This document shows, one piece after another, positions 1 through 8,303 of a stretch of DNA of 64,000 nucleotides. The notes under the pieces were generated by a model. It made no database searches, was not told where the DNA came from, and saw only the letters and a list, made by a program, of their open reading frames with translations. Every line of letters starts with the position of its first letter. The stretch's first letter is position 1. The stretch is from Streptococcus devriesei DSM 19639 (GTDB lineage: Bacteria; Bacillota; Bacilli; Lactobacillales; Streptococcaceae): assembly GCF_000423725.1 (NCBI RefSeq), contig NZ_AUIN01000013.1, forward strand, positions 1 to 64,000, in the 5' to 3' direction. Both the position numbers and the translations under genes were made by a program.

Positions 1-100
1 TAGTAAGAGCCCTGAGAGAAGATCAGGTAGATAGGTTGGGAGTGGACGTATGGTGACATATGAAGCGGACCAATACTAATCGCTCGAGGACTTATCCAAA
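1..100 (+). rRNA. 23S ribosomal RNA, 3' end (partial)
   Basis: The first ~100 bases read as the 3' end of 23S rRNA, including the stretch around ggaccaatactaatcg (70-85) and the terminal ggacttatccaaa. The gene begins before the window. The exact 3' end is estimated to within a few bases. It is followed by a short spacer and 5S rRNA, the normal streptococcal operon order. Confidence 0.9.
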
Positions 101-160
101 GATAAGTAACAGCAGCGGTTTCAAGCGCTATTCAATTATGAGTGAGTTATCTCACATGAG

Positions 161-276
161 TTAAGTGACGATAGCCTAGGAGATACACCTGTTTCCATGC
201 CGAACACAGCAGTTAAGCCCTAGCACGCCTGAAGTAGTTGGGGGTTGCCCCCTGTGAGATAGGGTAGTCGCTTAGC
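161..276 (+). rRNA. 5S ribosomal RNA
   Basis: A 116-base segment with the conserved 5S core, including ccgaacacagcagttaag and the 3' strand ggtagtcgcttagc, which closes helix I with the 5' ttaagtgacgat. It sits 60 bases after the 23S end and just before a tRNA. Ends are set from helix I pairing. Confidence 0.93.
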
Positions 277-281
277 GAAAT

Positions 282-355
282 TCCGGCATAGCTCAGTTGG
301 TAGTAGCGCATGACTGTTAATCATGATGTCGTAGGTTCGAGTCCTACTGCCGGAG
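282..355 (+). tRNA. tRNA-Asn (anticodon GTT)
   Basis: A full cloverleaf can be drawn. The acceptor arm tccggca pairs with tgccgga (348-354) and the discriminator is G355. The anticodon stem catga/tcatg encloses loop ctgttaa, with anticodon GTT at 316-318. The T-arm is present at ggttcgagtcc. No CCA is encoded. It lies 5 bases after 5S, so it is co-transcribed with the rRNA operon. Confidence 0.95.
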
Positions 356-369
356 TAATAGAATTTCTG

Positions 370-392
370 AACACCTCATTGAGGTGTTTTTT
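370..392 (+). terminator. Terminator of the rRNA-tRNA operon
   Basis: Inverted repeat aacacctcattgaggtgtt followed by a T run. It insulates comX from rRNA transcription. Confidence 0.9.
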
Positions 393-406
393 GTATGTGA
401 GGAGAA

Positions 407-428
407 AACAGGACATAAATGTCCTGTT
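407..428 (+). promoter_or_regulatory. ComR box (XIP/ComRS operator) upstream of comX
   Basis: A 22-base perfect dyad: aacaggac, spacer ataaat, gtcctgtt. It fits the published ComR-box pattern for mutans and related streptococci (CANGACA, four bases, TGTCNTG). It ends 19 bases before a TATAAT box, the usual geometry for ComR-activated promoters. comR/comS themselves are not in this window. Confidence 0.9.
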
Positions 429-447
429 CTTAAAATTGCTTTAGCTT

Positions 448-453
448 TATAAT
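448..453 (+). promoter_or_regulatory. comX promoter -10 box
   Basis: TATAAT located 19 bases after the ComR box, with no recognisable -35 element, as expected for an activator-dependent promoter. The transcript would start near position 460, a few bases before the aaggagg ribosome binding site (468-474). Confidence 0.8.
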
Positions 454-479
454 GATGTCATCATATAAAGGAGGGCATC

Positions 480-983
480 GTGAAGATGGAAGAAGATTTT
501 GAAATTGCTTTTAATAAAGTTAAGCCGATTATCTTTAAATTGCAGCGCTATTACTTTATTAAACTGTGGACTAGAGAAGACTGGCAGCAAGAGGGAATGC
601 TTGTTTTACATCAGCTATTAAAGGAACATCCCGAATTAACTAGGGATGATTCAAAACTTTATGTTTATTTTAAAACGAGATTCTCTAATTATATTAAAGA
701 TGTTTTGCGTCAGCAAGAAAGTCAAAAGCGCCGTTTTAACAAAATGCCGTATGATGAAATTAGTGAAGTGGCTCACTGTGTTTCAACTGCAGGCATGCAA
801 CTGGATGAATATGTCTTGTTTTATGATCGTTTAACTGCTTACAAAAAGGGATTAGATGAGGATCAGAAAGAGCAGTTTGAGCGTTTAATCGCTGGCGAAC
901 GGTTTTTAGGGAGACAGAAAATGCTTAAGGATCTCAAGAAAAAATTAAGTGATTTTGATGACACGAGTTTAAGAGAACATTAG
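480..983 (+). CDS. comX: Competence sigma factor ComX (SigX)
   Basis: Alternative sigma factor that directs RNA polymerase to late competence (cin-box) promoters. The 167-residue protein is about the usual ComX length and carries the family core TREDWQQEGMLVLHQLL and YFKTRFSNYIKDVLRQQESQ, followed by a helix-turn-helix-like C-terminus. The GTG at 480 lies 5 bases after aaggagg. An ATG at 486 (MEEDFE) matches the start I recall for S. mutans ComX, so the true start is one of these two. Two likely targets lie in this window: the comY operon and ssbB. Confidence 0.95.
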   Translation: MKMEEDFEIAFNKVKPIIFKLQRYYFIKLWTREDWQQEGMLVLHQLLKEHPELTRDDSKLYVYFKTRFSNYIKDVLRQQESQKRRFNKMPYDEISEVAHCVSTAGMQLDEYVLFYDRLTAYKKGLDEDQKEQFERLIAGERFLGRQKMLKDLKKKLSDFDDTSLREH

Positions 984-1119
984 CCCAAAATTGCTTGTTA
1001 GTTTTTGTTACTTATTTTTAGTCCTGATTATCTTATCACAAAAAGGGAAGAGCTATCAAAAAGGTAATCAATTGGGAACAAAAAATAACTTTGCTAAACT
1101 TTAAAATAGTCCGCAGGTC
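984..1119. other. Intergenic stretch after comX, nothing identified
   Basis: An AT-rich spacer between the comX stop and the terminator hairpin. No convincing reading frame or second promoter was recognised. Confidence 0.5.
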
Positions 1120-1150
1120 AAAGAGCTGGGATATGATACCAGCTCTTTTG
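1120..1150 (+). terminator. Terminator downstream of comX
   Basis: Stem agagctgg/ccagctct followed by TTTTG. It ends the comX transcript about 140 bases past its stop codon. Confidence 0.8.
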
Positions 1151-1223
1151 TGTGGTTTGGCTGCTTTTGACTGGGGAAAAGTTAGCTTTTATACGGTTTG
1201 TCAAACCATACAGGAGAAGTTTT

Positions 1224-1232
1224 TGGTATAAT
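1224..1232 (+). promoter_or_regulatory. Extended -10 promoter of ispE
   Basis: TGG-TATAAT, an extended -10 element 30 bases before the ispE start. A short dyad ggtttgtcaaacc (1195-1207) lies upstream and could be a binding site. Its regulator is unknown. Confidence 0.65.
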
Positions 1233-1262
1233 TAATATAATCATTCACAAGAAAGGCATGCT

Positions 1263-2111
1263 ATGGAAATTGTTGAGAAAGCTCCTGCTAAAATCAATCT
1301 TGGTCTTGATATTGCCGGCAAGCGTCAGGATGGTTTTCACGAACTGTCAATGATTATGGTCAGTGTTGACTTAAATGATTATATTACGATTACAGAGACA
1401 GCAGAGGATCAAGTTATTGTAAGCTCAAATAGCTGTAAGCTGCCTTTAAATAGTAAAAATGATGTTTGCAAGGCTGCTCAGCTTGTAAAAGAACGCTATC
1501 AGATTAGTACTGGTCTTGAAATATCGCTGCAAAAATCGATTCCTATATGTGCTGGTTTAGGCGGAGGCTCCAGTGATGCGGCTGCAACTCTGCGTGCTCT
1601 CAATCGTTTATGGGATCTTAACTTATCAGAAGAAGAACTGATTGAAATTGGCTTTGAAATTGGCAGCGATGTTCCTTACTGCATTAAAGGCGGCTGTGCT
1701 CTTATTTCGGGTAAAGGGGAGGTTGTTGAAAATCTAACCAGCTCTTTATCAGCCTGGGTTGTTTTGGTTAAGCCAGATTTCGGCATTTCAACGAGAACAA
1801 TTTTCAAAGAAATTGATACGGAGACGATTTCTCGGGTAAATATTGACGCTTTAAAAGAGGCTATTCTGACAAATTCCTATGAAGATGTGCTGCAATTTAT
1901 GGGAAATTCACTTGAAGATATTACCATTGCCAGAAAACCTTTTATTCAAAAAATTAAAGATCGTATGGATAAATGCGGGGCTGATATTTCTTTGATGACG
2001 GGCAGCGGACCGACAGTTTTTGCGCTTTGCCGGACAGAAAAACGCGCCAACCGCGTTGTCAACAGCATGAAAGGTTTTTGCAGGGAAGTTTACAAGGTGA
2101 GAATATTATGA
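1263..2111 (+). CDS. ispE: 4-diphosphocytidyl-2-C-methyl-D-erythritol kinase-like protein (IspE)
   Basis: A GHMP-superfamily kinase of 282 residues, full length for IspE. The ATP-binding loop PICAGLGGGSSDAAATL lies near residues 97-113. The N-terminal APAKINLGLDI block and the C-terminal MTGSGPTVFA block are both present. Classic IspE acts in the MEP isoprenoid route. Streptococci are known to use mevalonate instead, so this orphan copy may have another substrate. It ends at a terminator just before the adc operon. The family assignment is secure but the physiological role is not. Confidence 0.9.
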   Translation: MEIVEKAPAKINLGLDIAGKRQDGFHELSMIMVSVDLNDYITITETAEDQVIVSSNSCKLPLNSKNDVCKAAQLVKERYQISTGLEISLQKSIPICAGLGGGSSDAAATLRALNRLWDLNLSEEELIEIGFEIGSDVPYCIKGGCALISGKGEVVENLTSSLSAWVVLVKPDFGISTRTIFKEIDTETISRVNIDALKEAILTNSYEDVLQFMGNSLEDITIARKPFIQKIKDRMDKCGADISLMTGSGPTVFALCRTEKRANRVVNSMKGFCREVYKVRIL

Positions 2112-2143
2112 AAAAGAATCGAATTCATTTGATTCTTTTTTTT
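2111..2143 (+). terminator. Terminator after ispE
   Basis: Perfect 10-bp stem aaaaagaatc/gattcttttt with a 10-base loop and a T tail, starting at the last base of the ispE stop codon. Confidence 0.85.
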
Positions 2144-2171
2144 ATTTATGGTAAGATTAAGCGACAAATGA

Positions 2172-2183
2172 TTAACTGGTTAA
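2172..2183 (+). promoter_or_regulatory. AdcR zinc operator
   Basis: TTAACTGGTTAA, an exact match to the published AdcR consensus TTAACYRGTTAA, 16 bases before the adcR start codon. A TGG-TAAGAT extended -10-like sequence lies just upstream at 2149-2157, so bound AdcR would block the start of transcription. This predicts zinc-dependent self-repression of adcRCB. Confidence 0.92.
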
Positions 2184-2199
2184 TTAAAAGGAGGGGGCT

Positions 2200-2640
2200 A
2201 TGGTATTAGGACAAGAAATTGATCGCTTGATTAATCAAATTGTTTTAAAGGCTGAAAATCAGCACGAACTGCTGATTGGTTCTTGCCAAAGTGAGATTAA
2301 ACTGACCAATACTCAGGAGCATATTTTGATGCTGCTGTCACAGGAAAATCTGACAAATTCGGACTTGGCCAAACGGCTGAATGTGAGTCAAGCGGCAGTG
2401 ACAAAAGCGGTCAAATCGCTTGTGAAGCAGGAGATGCTGGAGTCCATCAAAGATAAGGCTGATGCAAGGGTTACTTATTTTCGTCTGACGGATTTAGCTA
2501 AGCCTATTGCTCAGGAGCATGAACACCATCATGCTTTGACGCTGTCGGTTTATGATCATCTCTTGGACACCTTTTCAAAAGAGGAGCAGGCTGTTATCAG
2601 TCGCTTTTTAACGGCCTTAAGTAAGGGATTAAAGGAGTAG
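2200..2640 (+). CDS. adcR: Zinc-responsive MarR-family repressor AdcR
   Basis: Winged-helix MarR-type repressor that represses zinc uptake genes when zinc is bound. The 146-residue protein keeps the residues known as zinc ligands in pneumococcal AdcR: E23, C29, E40, H41, H107 and H111 here. The recognition helix region [19 protein letters not shown] is intact. A strong gaggggg RBS precedes the ATG. It is the first gene of adcRCB, with 2 bases to adcC, and has its own operator upstream. Confidence 0.97.
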   Translation: MVLGQEIDRLINQIVLKAENQHELLIGSCQSEIKLTNTQEHILMLLSQENLTNSDLAKRLNVSQAAVTKAVKSLVKQEMLESIKDKADARVTYFRLTDLAKPIAQEHEHHHALTLSVYDHLLDTFSKEEQAVISRFLTALSKGLKE

Positions 2641-2642
2641 CT

Positions 2643-3353
2643 GTGCGATATATTACTGTAAAAGATCTATCTTATCAATACGATTCGGAACCTGTTTTAG
2701 AAGGGATTAGTTACCATTTAAACAGCGGTGAATTTGTAACGCTGACGGGAGAAAATGGGGCTGCCAAGTCAACTTTGATCAAGGCAACCCTAGGTATTTT
2801 AAAACCTAGGGTTGGTTCTGTAGAATTTTCCAAAACGAATGTGGCCGGTAAGAAATTACGTCTGGCCTATCTGCCTCAGCAGATTGCCAGTTTCAATGCC
2901 GGTTTTCCAAGTACAGTCTACGAATTTGTCAAATCAGGGCGTTACCCGAGAAATGGCTGGTTCAGAAGGCTGACAAAGCATGATGAAGAGCATATCAAGG
3001 CCAGCTTAGAATCCGTCGGTATGTGGGAAAATCGCCAGAAGCCTATCGGCAGTCTTTCCGGCGGTCAGAAGCAGCGTGCTATTATTGCCAGAATGTTTGC
3101 CAGTGATCCTGATATTTTTGTGTTAGATGAGCCTACAACAGGGATGGATGCAGGAACAACAGAAACCTTTTATGAGCTGATGCATCACAGTGCCCACCGG
3201 CATAATAAAGCGGTCTTGATGATTACGCACGATCCTGAAGAAGTCAAGGCATATGCGGATCGAAATATCCATTTGGTGAGAAATCAAGAGTTGCCTTGGC
3301 GCTGTTTTAATATCCATGAAAAAGATAAGGGGGAAAAAGAAGATGTTAAGTGA
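2643..3353 (+). CDS. adcC: Zinc ABC transporter ATP-binding protein AdcC
   Basis: Cytoplasmic ATPase of the AdcABC zinc importer, 236 residues. The Walker A motif reads GENGAAKS, with Ala where most ABC proteins have Gly, as I recall for other streptococcal AdcC proteins. The signature LSGGQKQR, Walker B FVLDEP and switch histidine MITHD are all present. The start is GTG, 2 bases after the adcR stop. Its 3' end overlaps adcB by 11 bases, so the two subunits are probably translationally coupled. Confidence 0.95.
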   Translation: MRYITVKDLSYQYDSEPVLEGISYHLNSGEFVTLTGENGAAKSTLIKATLGILKPRVGSVEFSKTNVAGKKLRLAYLPQQIASFNAGFPSTVYEFVKSGRYPRNGWFRRLTKHDEEHIKASLESVGMWENRQKPIGSLSGGQKQRAIIARMFASDPDIFVLDEPTTGMDAGTTETFYELMHHSAHRHNKAVLMITHDPEEVKAYADRNIHLVRNQELPWRCFNIHEKDKGEKEDVK

Positions 3354-4155
3354 TATATTGGCTTACGATTTCATGCAGCGTGCTTTGCTGGCCGTTGTGG
3401 CTATCAGTCTTTTTGCTCCGATTTTGGGCCTGTTTCTCATTTTGCGCCGCCAGAGTTTAATGAGTGATACATTGAGCCATGTCTCCTTAGCGGGTGTTGC
3501 GTTTGGGGTTCTGCTGGGAATTTCACCGACATGGACCACCCTTTTTGTGGTAACTTTTGCTGCCGTTGTTCTTGAATACCTGCGTACGGTTTACCGTCAC
3601 TATATGGAGATTGCTACGGCTATTCTTATGTCCATGGGCTTGGCTCTTTCCTTAATTGTTATGAGCAAGGCCGGCGATGCCAGCAATGTCAGTCTTGAGC
3701 AGTATCTCTTTGGTTCTATTATTACCATCAGTCGTGAACAGGTCATTGCCTTGTTTGCGATTGCAGCGGTTGTTTTGATACTTACCTTTTGCTTTATCCG
3801 TCCTATGTATATTTTGACTTTTGATGAAGAGACGGCCTTTGTAGATGGTTTGCCTGTTCGGCTTATGTCCATTTTGTTCAATGTTGTTACAGGAGTGGCG
3901 ATTGCTCTTACTATTCCGGCAGCCGGTGCACTTTTGGTGTCGACGATTATGGTTCTGCCTGCTAGTATTGCAATGCGTCTGGGCAAAAGTTTTAAAACGG
4001 TTATTGCACTGGGAATCTTGATTGGTTTCATCGGGATGGTATCTGGAATTTTTATGTCTTATCTGGCTGAAACGCCTGCCAGTGCAACGATTACGATGAT
4101 TTTTATTGCCATTTTCTTAGCTGTCGGCTTACTCAATCAGCTGATCAAAGATTAA
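3343..4155 (+). CDS. adcB: Zinc ABC transporter permease AdcB
   Basis: Membrane permease of the zinc importer, ABC-3 family, with about eight hydrophobic segments and the family block [19 protein letters not shown] chose ATG 3343 ([10 protein letters not shown]) because aaggggg lies 9 bases upstream. An in-frame ATG at 3316 would lengthen the overlap with adcC and lacks an RBS. The zinc-binding lipoprotein AdcA is not encoded here and must lie elsewhere. Confidence 0.93.
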   Translation: MLSDILAYDFMQRALLAVVAISLFAPILGLFLILRRQSLMSDTLSHVSLAGVAFGVLLGISPTWTTLFVVTFAAVVLEYLRTVYRHYMEIATAILMSMGLALSLIVMSKAGDASNVSLEQYLFGSIITISREQVIALFAIAAVVLILTFCFIRPMYILTFDEETAFVDGLPVRLMSILFNVVTGVAIALTIPAAGALLVSTIMVLPASIAMRLGKSFKTVIALGILIGFIGMVSGIFMSYLAETPASATITMIFIAIFLAVGLLNQLIKD

Positions 4156-4195
4156 ACAGGCTGAAAGTTTACATAAGCTGTCTGCAGAAAAAAAG

Positions 4196-4240
4196 AGTGA
4201 AGTAAAATCGAAATTCTTTAGAAATCGATTTTGCTTCACT
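4196..4240. terminator. Bidirectional terminator between adcB and tyrS
   Basis: Long hairpin agtgaagtaaaatcg/cgattttgcttcact with one T-G wobble, flanked by A and T runs. It serves convergent adcB (+) and tyrS (-). Confidence 0.85.
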
Positions 4241-4255
4241 TTCTTTGTTATGCTC

Positions 4256-5512
4256 TTAATAAGTTAAGACAAAATATTTTTTCTTACCGCGGCGGATAAC
4301 CGTTAATTCGTTATCGATTTTATCTTGATTGGATAATTGGTAATTTAAGTCCTGAACGCGTTCACCATTGATATAAATGGCACCGTTTTGCACATCTTCG
4401 CGGGCTTGACGCTTAGAATTAACAATACCGGCAGCGATTAAAATGTCAACAATATTAAAGCTGTCTTCCGGTTTTACAGCATAGTTAGGAACATTGCTGA
4501 GGCCTTGTTTGAGTTCTTTGGCAGAAAGGCTCTTGATATTTCCTGCAAAGAGCTGTTCCGTAATCTTTACAGCCTCTTTATAGGCTTCTTCGCCATGAAC
4601 AAAGGTAACAACCTCTTTTGCCAGTGTTTTCTGTGCTAAACGTTCATGAGGAGCCGCTTCAAATTTAGCACGAATATCTTCAATTTCGTCCAGAGACAGG
4701 AAAGTAAAGATTTTAAGGAAACGAACAGCATCGGCATCCATGACATTCAGCCAGAATTGATACATTTCATAAGGTGATGTTTTATCAGGATTGAGCCAGA
4801 CAGCATTTCCTTCTGATTTGCCAAACTTCTTGCCGGTAGCATCTGTGATTAAAGGAACAGTGATTACATGCCCCTGTGTGTCAGCCTTGCGGCGAAGCAA
4901 CTCTGTGCCGGCTGTCATATTGCCCCATTGATCGGAGCCGCCGATTTGTAAGGTAACACCGTATTTTTGATTGAGAACGTAAAAGTCATAGGCCTGCATA
5001 ATTTGGTAGGCAAATTCAGTATATGAAATCCCGGTCTCAATGCGTTTTTTAACGGATTCCTTGCTCATCATGTAGTTGACGGTGAAATATTTACCGACAT
5101 CACGCAGGAAATCAATAAAGCTGACAGACTCAAACCAGTCATAGTTATTGACCATCTGAGCTTTGTTATCGCCCTTTTCAAACTCAATAAAACGCTCCAG
5201 CTGACTGCGGATACTTGCTACCCATTCCTTTACGGTTTCTTTGGTCTGGAGGCTGCGTTCATCATCTTTAAAAGAAGGGTCGCCAATCAATCCGGTAGCG
5301 CCTCCTACAAGCGGGTAAGGCTTATGTCCGGCTAATTGCAAATGTTTCATGACCAAAATTGGTACCAGATGACCTAGATGGAGGCTGTCTGCTGTCGGAT
5401 CATAGCCTGAATAAAAAGAGACATGTCCTTCGTCCAACGCTTTTTTCAGGGCCTCTTCATCAGTAGTTTGAAAGACTAAGCCGCGTGCTTTGAGTTCTTC
5501 AAAAATAGTCAT
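4256..5512 (-). CDS. tyrS: Tyrosyl-tRNA synthetase
   Basis: Charges tRNA-Tyr. The 418-residue protein has the class I signature [13 protein letters not shown] (HxGH variant HLGH), the KMSKS variant KFGKSEGN and a C-terminal S4 RNA-binding domain (about residues 350-418). I chose the start [11 protein letters not shown], which has ggaga upstream, over a longer frame beginning at 5548. No T-box leader fits in the short upstream region. It is convergent with adcB and divergent from pbp1b. Confidence 0.97.
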   Translation of the reverse strand: MTIFEELKARGLVFQTTDEEALKKALDEGHVSFYSGYDPTADSLHLGHLVPILVMKHLQLAGHKPYPLVGGATGLIGDPSFKDDERSLQTKETVKEWVASIRSQLERFIEFEKGDNKAQMVNNYDWFESVSFIDFLRDVGKYFTVNYMMSKESVKKRIETGISYTEFAYQIMQAYDFYVLNQKYGVTLQIGGSDQWGNMTAGTELLRRKADTQGHVITVPLITDATGKKFGKSEGNAVWLNPDKTSPYEMYQFWLNVMDADAVRFLKIFTFLSLDEIEDIRAKFEAAPHERLAQKTLAKEVVTFVHGEEAYKEAVKITEQLFAGNIKSLSAKELKQGLSNVPNYAVKPEDSFNIVDILIAAGIVNSKRQAREDVQNGAIYINGERVQDLNYQLSNQDKIDNELTVIRRGKKKYFVLTY

Positions 5513-5546
5513 ATCTTTTCTCCATATTCTTATAACATTACAAAGC

Positions 5547-5576
5547 ATTATATCAAAAACAATAGGGGCTGTGCAA
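5547..5576 (-). promoter_or_regulatory. tyrS promoter
   Basis: On the minus strand, -35 TTGCAC (5571-5576), an 18-base spacer, and an extended -10 TGA-TATAAT (TATAAT at 5547-5552). The leader is about 30 bases. Confidence 0.8.
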
Positions 5577-5644
5577 GTTCTTATGAAAGAGGGGGAAAAT
5601 AATTGGCCTGATTTTGGCAGCAGCTATGTTAAATATGATAAATT

Positions 5645-5653
5645 TGATATAAT
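5645..5653 (+). promoter_or_regulatory. pbp1b extended -10 promoter
   Basis: TGA-TATAAT 18 bases before the pbp1b start, with no clear -35. The same 9-mer is used by several other promoters in this window. Confidence 0.7.
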
Positions 5654-5671
5654 GTAAACTGAGGTATTATT

Positions 5672-8041
5672 ATGTCCCTGCTAGAAAAGATAAAAAGAAA
5701 GTTTAAAGAAATAATTGCTAAAAAGCCTGATTTTAGCAAAATTAACTTTGCAAAACGGCTTCAAAACTTAAAGTTAAAGGAATTAAAGCGAGCTGACTAT
5801 CTGGATTTCGGTTCTGTTTTTTTGCGCACCCTGAAACTATTGTCCGATTTTGCTTATATTCTTCTTCTTTTATTTGTTTTCTTAGGCCTTGGTGTGGGTT
5901 TTGGTTATCTGGCCAGCCAGGTGGAAAATGTCAAAGTTCCTGATAAGACAGACTTAGTTGCTCAGGTTAATACGTTAACCAGAATTTCCAAAATGACTTA
6001 TTCAGACAAGTCGCTGATTTCAACTATTGATACAGATCTTTTAAGAACGCCGGTCGATGGTAGGGCGATTTCAGAAAATGTGAAAAAGGCGGTCATTGCA
6101 ACAGAAGATGAGAATTTTAAAGAGCATCACGGGGTTGTTCCCAAAGCTGTTTTTCGGGCAACTCTGGCCTCTGTTTTGGGCTTGGGTGAAAGCAGCGGCG
6201 GCTCAACGCTGACGCAGCAGCTCTTAAAGCAGCAGGTGTTGGGAGATGATCCTACCTTTAAACGCAAAACCAAGGAAATCATTTACGCCCTTGCGCTTGA
6301 GCGTTATGAAGATAAGGATAAGATTCTGACCAATTATCTGAATGTCTCTCCGTTTGGACGTAATAATAAAGGACAAAATATCGCCGGTATTGAGGAAGCA
6401 GCTCGGGGAATTTTTGGTGTTGCTGCGAAAGATCTGACCATTCCTCAGGCAGCATTTTTAGCCGGTTTGCCGCAAAGTCCTATTACGTATTCGCCTTACA
6501 CAGCATCAGGAAAACTCAAGTCAGCCGAAGATATGAAGCTGGGCCTGAAGCGCTCACAAAACGTGTTATACAATATGTACCGCACAGGTGTCCTATCAAA
6601 AGCTGACTATGAAAGCTATAAGAAATACGATCTGAAAAAAGATTTTAGAAAACCTCAGGCGGCTCAGACAGATTCTCATGATTATTTATATTATTCTGTG
6701 TTTGAAGAAGCCCGGGATGCTATGTATGACTATCTTGTCAAAAGGGATAAGGTGTCTGCACAGGATTTAAAAAATGATAAAACCAAAGAAGCCTACAAGG
6801 AAAAAGCCTTAAAGGAGCTGCGCCTAGGCGGTTATACGATTACAACAACGATTAATAAGAAGGTTTATAATGCAATGCAGACTGCGGTTGCCCAGCATGG
6901 CGGCTCTCTTGATGATGGAACGGGCAAAGTTGAAGTCGGCAATGTTCTGATGGATAATTCCAGCGGAGCTGTCCTTGGATTTGTAGGAGGACGCGACTAT
7001 AAAAGCAACCAAAACAATCATGCTTTTGATACGGCAAGATCACCCGGATCCAGCATCAAGCCATTATTGGCTTACGGCCCTGCCATTGACCAGGGACTTA
7101 TGGGCAGCTCAAGCATGCTTTCAAATTATCCCACAACCTTTGCCAGCGGACAAAAAATTATGCATGCCGGTGATAAAGGTACGGCTATGGTCAATCTGCA
7201 GGAAGCACTGGATGTTTCTTGGAATATTCCAGCTTACTGGACCTACCAGATGTTACTGCAAAAAGGCGTAGATGTTCCCAATTATATGGAAAAAATGGGC
7301 TATCATATTCCTGAATATTATATTGAAAGTCTTCCTTTAGGCGGCGGCGTTGAAACAACGGTTGCTCAGCAGACAAACGGCTATCAGACGCTGGCCAATG
7401 GCGGTGTCTATCAAAAACAATATATGGTTGAAAAGATTACTGACAGTCAAGGCAAGGTCATTTATCAGCATCAATCTAAACCGGTGCGGGTCTATTCGAA
7501 AGCAACTGCCAGCATCTTAAATGAGCTGCTTAGAGGCCCCATCAGTTCGGGCAAAACCACAACGTTTAAAAATAGGCTGAAAGCTCTTAATTCAGGACTA
7601 GCCGGTGCTGACTGGACGGGGAAAACCGGGACAACCGACGACTATACAGATGTCTGGCTGATTTTGTCTACCCCTAAGACAACACTGGGCGGCTGGGCAG
7701 GTCATGATAATAATACTTCCTTAGCAAGCATGACCGGTTATAATAACAACGCCCAATATATGGCGTATTTGGTCAATGCCATTAATCAGGCGGATCCGAC
7801 TGTTTGGGGAGCCAATCAGCGTTTCGGACTTGATTCCAGCGTTATTAAAGCAAATGTCTTGAAATCAACAGGTCTGAAGCCGGCGACTGTCAATGTGAAC
7901 GGCAAGACTATTTCTGTCGGAGGCGCAACGACGACGAGCTACTGGGCGAAAAACGGTCCCGGCAATACGGTCTATAAATTTGCCATAGGCGGCACAGACA
8001 GCGATTATCAAAAGGCTTGGTCAAGCATTGGAGGCAGGTAG
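5672..8041 (+). CDS. pbp1b: Penicillin-binding protein 1B (bifunctional)
   Basis: Class A PBP that polymerises and crosslinks peptidoglycan at the membrane surface. The 789-residue protein has a basic cytoplasmic N-terminus and one transmembrane helix near residues 62-85. The GT51 glycosyltransferase domain follows, with catalytic [12 protein letters not shown] near 140 and [12 protein letters not shown]. The transpeptidase domain has SPGSSIKP (active Ser near 460), SWN and KTGTT near 650. All catalytic motifs are intact. It lies between the divergent tyrS and the rpoB promoter. Confidence 0.95.
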   Translation: MSLLEKIKRKFKEIIAKKPDFSKINFAKRLQNLKLKELKRADYLDFGSVFLRTLKLLSDFAYILLLLFVFLGLGVGFGYLASQVENVKVPDKTDLVAQVNTLTRISKMTYSDKSLISTIDTDLLRTPVDGRAISENVKKAVIATEDENFKEHHGVVPKAVFRATLASVLGLGESSGGSTLTQQLLKQQVLGDDPTFKRKTKEIIYALALERYEDKDKILTNYLNVSPFGRNNKGQNIAGIEEAARGIFGVAAKDLTIPQAAFLAGLPQSPITYSPYTASGKLKSAEDMKLGLKRSQNVLYNMYRTGVLSKADYESYKKYDLKKDFRKPQAAQTDSHDYLYYSVFEEARDAMYDYLVKRDKVSAQDLKNDKTKEAYKEKALKELRLGGYTITTTINKKVYNAMQTAVAQHGGSLDDGTGKVEVGNVLMDNSSGAVLGFVGGRDYKSNQNNHAFDTARSPGSSIKPLLAYGPAIDQGLMGSSSMLSNYPTTFASGQKIMHAGDKGTAMVNLQEALDVSWNIPAYWTYQMLLQKGVDVPNYMEKMGYHIPEYYIESLPLGGGVETTVAQQTNGYQTLANGGVYQKQYMVEKITDSQGKVIYQHQSKPVRVYSKATASILNELLRGPISSGKTTTFKNRLKALNSGLAGADWTGKTGTTDDYTDVWLILSTPKTTLGGWAGHDNNTSLASMTGYNNNAQYMAYLVNAINQADPTVWGANQRFGLDSSVIKANVLKSTGLKPATVNVNGKTISVGGATTTSYWAKNGPGNTVYKFAIGGTDSDYQKAWSSIGGR

Positions 8042-8047
8042 TGTTTC

Positions 8048-8076
8048 TTGACAAGCATAGGGAGATAGTATATAAT
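8048..8076 (+). promoter_or_regulatory. rpoB promoter
   Basis: Consensus sigma-A promoter: TTGACA (8048-8053), 17-base spacer, TATAAT (8071-8076). It lies 7 bases past the pbp1b stop and predicts a leader of about 220 nt before rpoB. Confidence 0.92.
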
Positions 8077-8131
8077 ATATGTAACTATTTGTCGTCTGCT
8101 TTGATTGAAATATTGTCCAATCAGAGCTTAC

Positions 8132-8178
8132 AGCAGTTAAATCAAACTTTAAAGAGTCAGATTTAGCTGCTCTTTTTG
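8132..8178 (+). terminator. Terminator-like attenuator in the rpoB leader
   Basis: AGCAGTTAAATC (8132-8143) pairs with GATTTAGCTGCT (8160-8171), 12 bp with one G-U, followed by CTTTTTG. An alternative inner hairpin AAAGAG/CTCTTT (8151-8156 with 8170-8175) uses the same 3' bases. It lies downstream of the rpoB promoter, so it may end leader transcripts as well as pbp1b read-through. Confidence 0.7.
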
Positions 8179-8220
8179 TGCTTAATTTTAGGGAACAGGT
8201 CTATTTGTAATAGATATTTA

Positions 8221-8235
8221 AAATTTCTGAAAATT
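8221..8235 (+). promoter_or_regulatory. CodY-box-like sequence in the rpoB leader
   Basis: AAATTTCTGAAAATT matches the published CodY consensus AATTTTCWGAAAATT at 14 of 15 positions. It lies about 140 bases downstream of the predicted rpoB start site. Whether CodY binds is unknown, and AT-rich DNA gives chance matches. Confidence 0.4.
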
Positions 8236-8303
8236 AGTGTAAGCGGCAAATTTGCTAACGTTTTGGCCTCTTGAGAGGTCTAGAAAGAAGAAGGAGTTAA
8301 AAC

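Noticed and set aside
2748..2775. Unusual Walker A in AdcC (GENGAAKS) as a sign of an inactive ATPase
   Set aside because: I recall the same Ala substitution in AdcC proteins of other streptococci, so it appears to be a family trait.
3600..4031. Open frame of 143 codons on the minus strand within adcB
   Set aside because: Lies entirely opposite a conserved permease gene, has no RBS, and its sequence looks like the complement of membrane-helix codons.
5513..5671. T-box leader for tyrS
   Set aside because: The region between the promoter and the start is only about 30 bases and shows no T-box or specifier structure.
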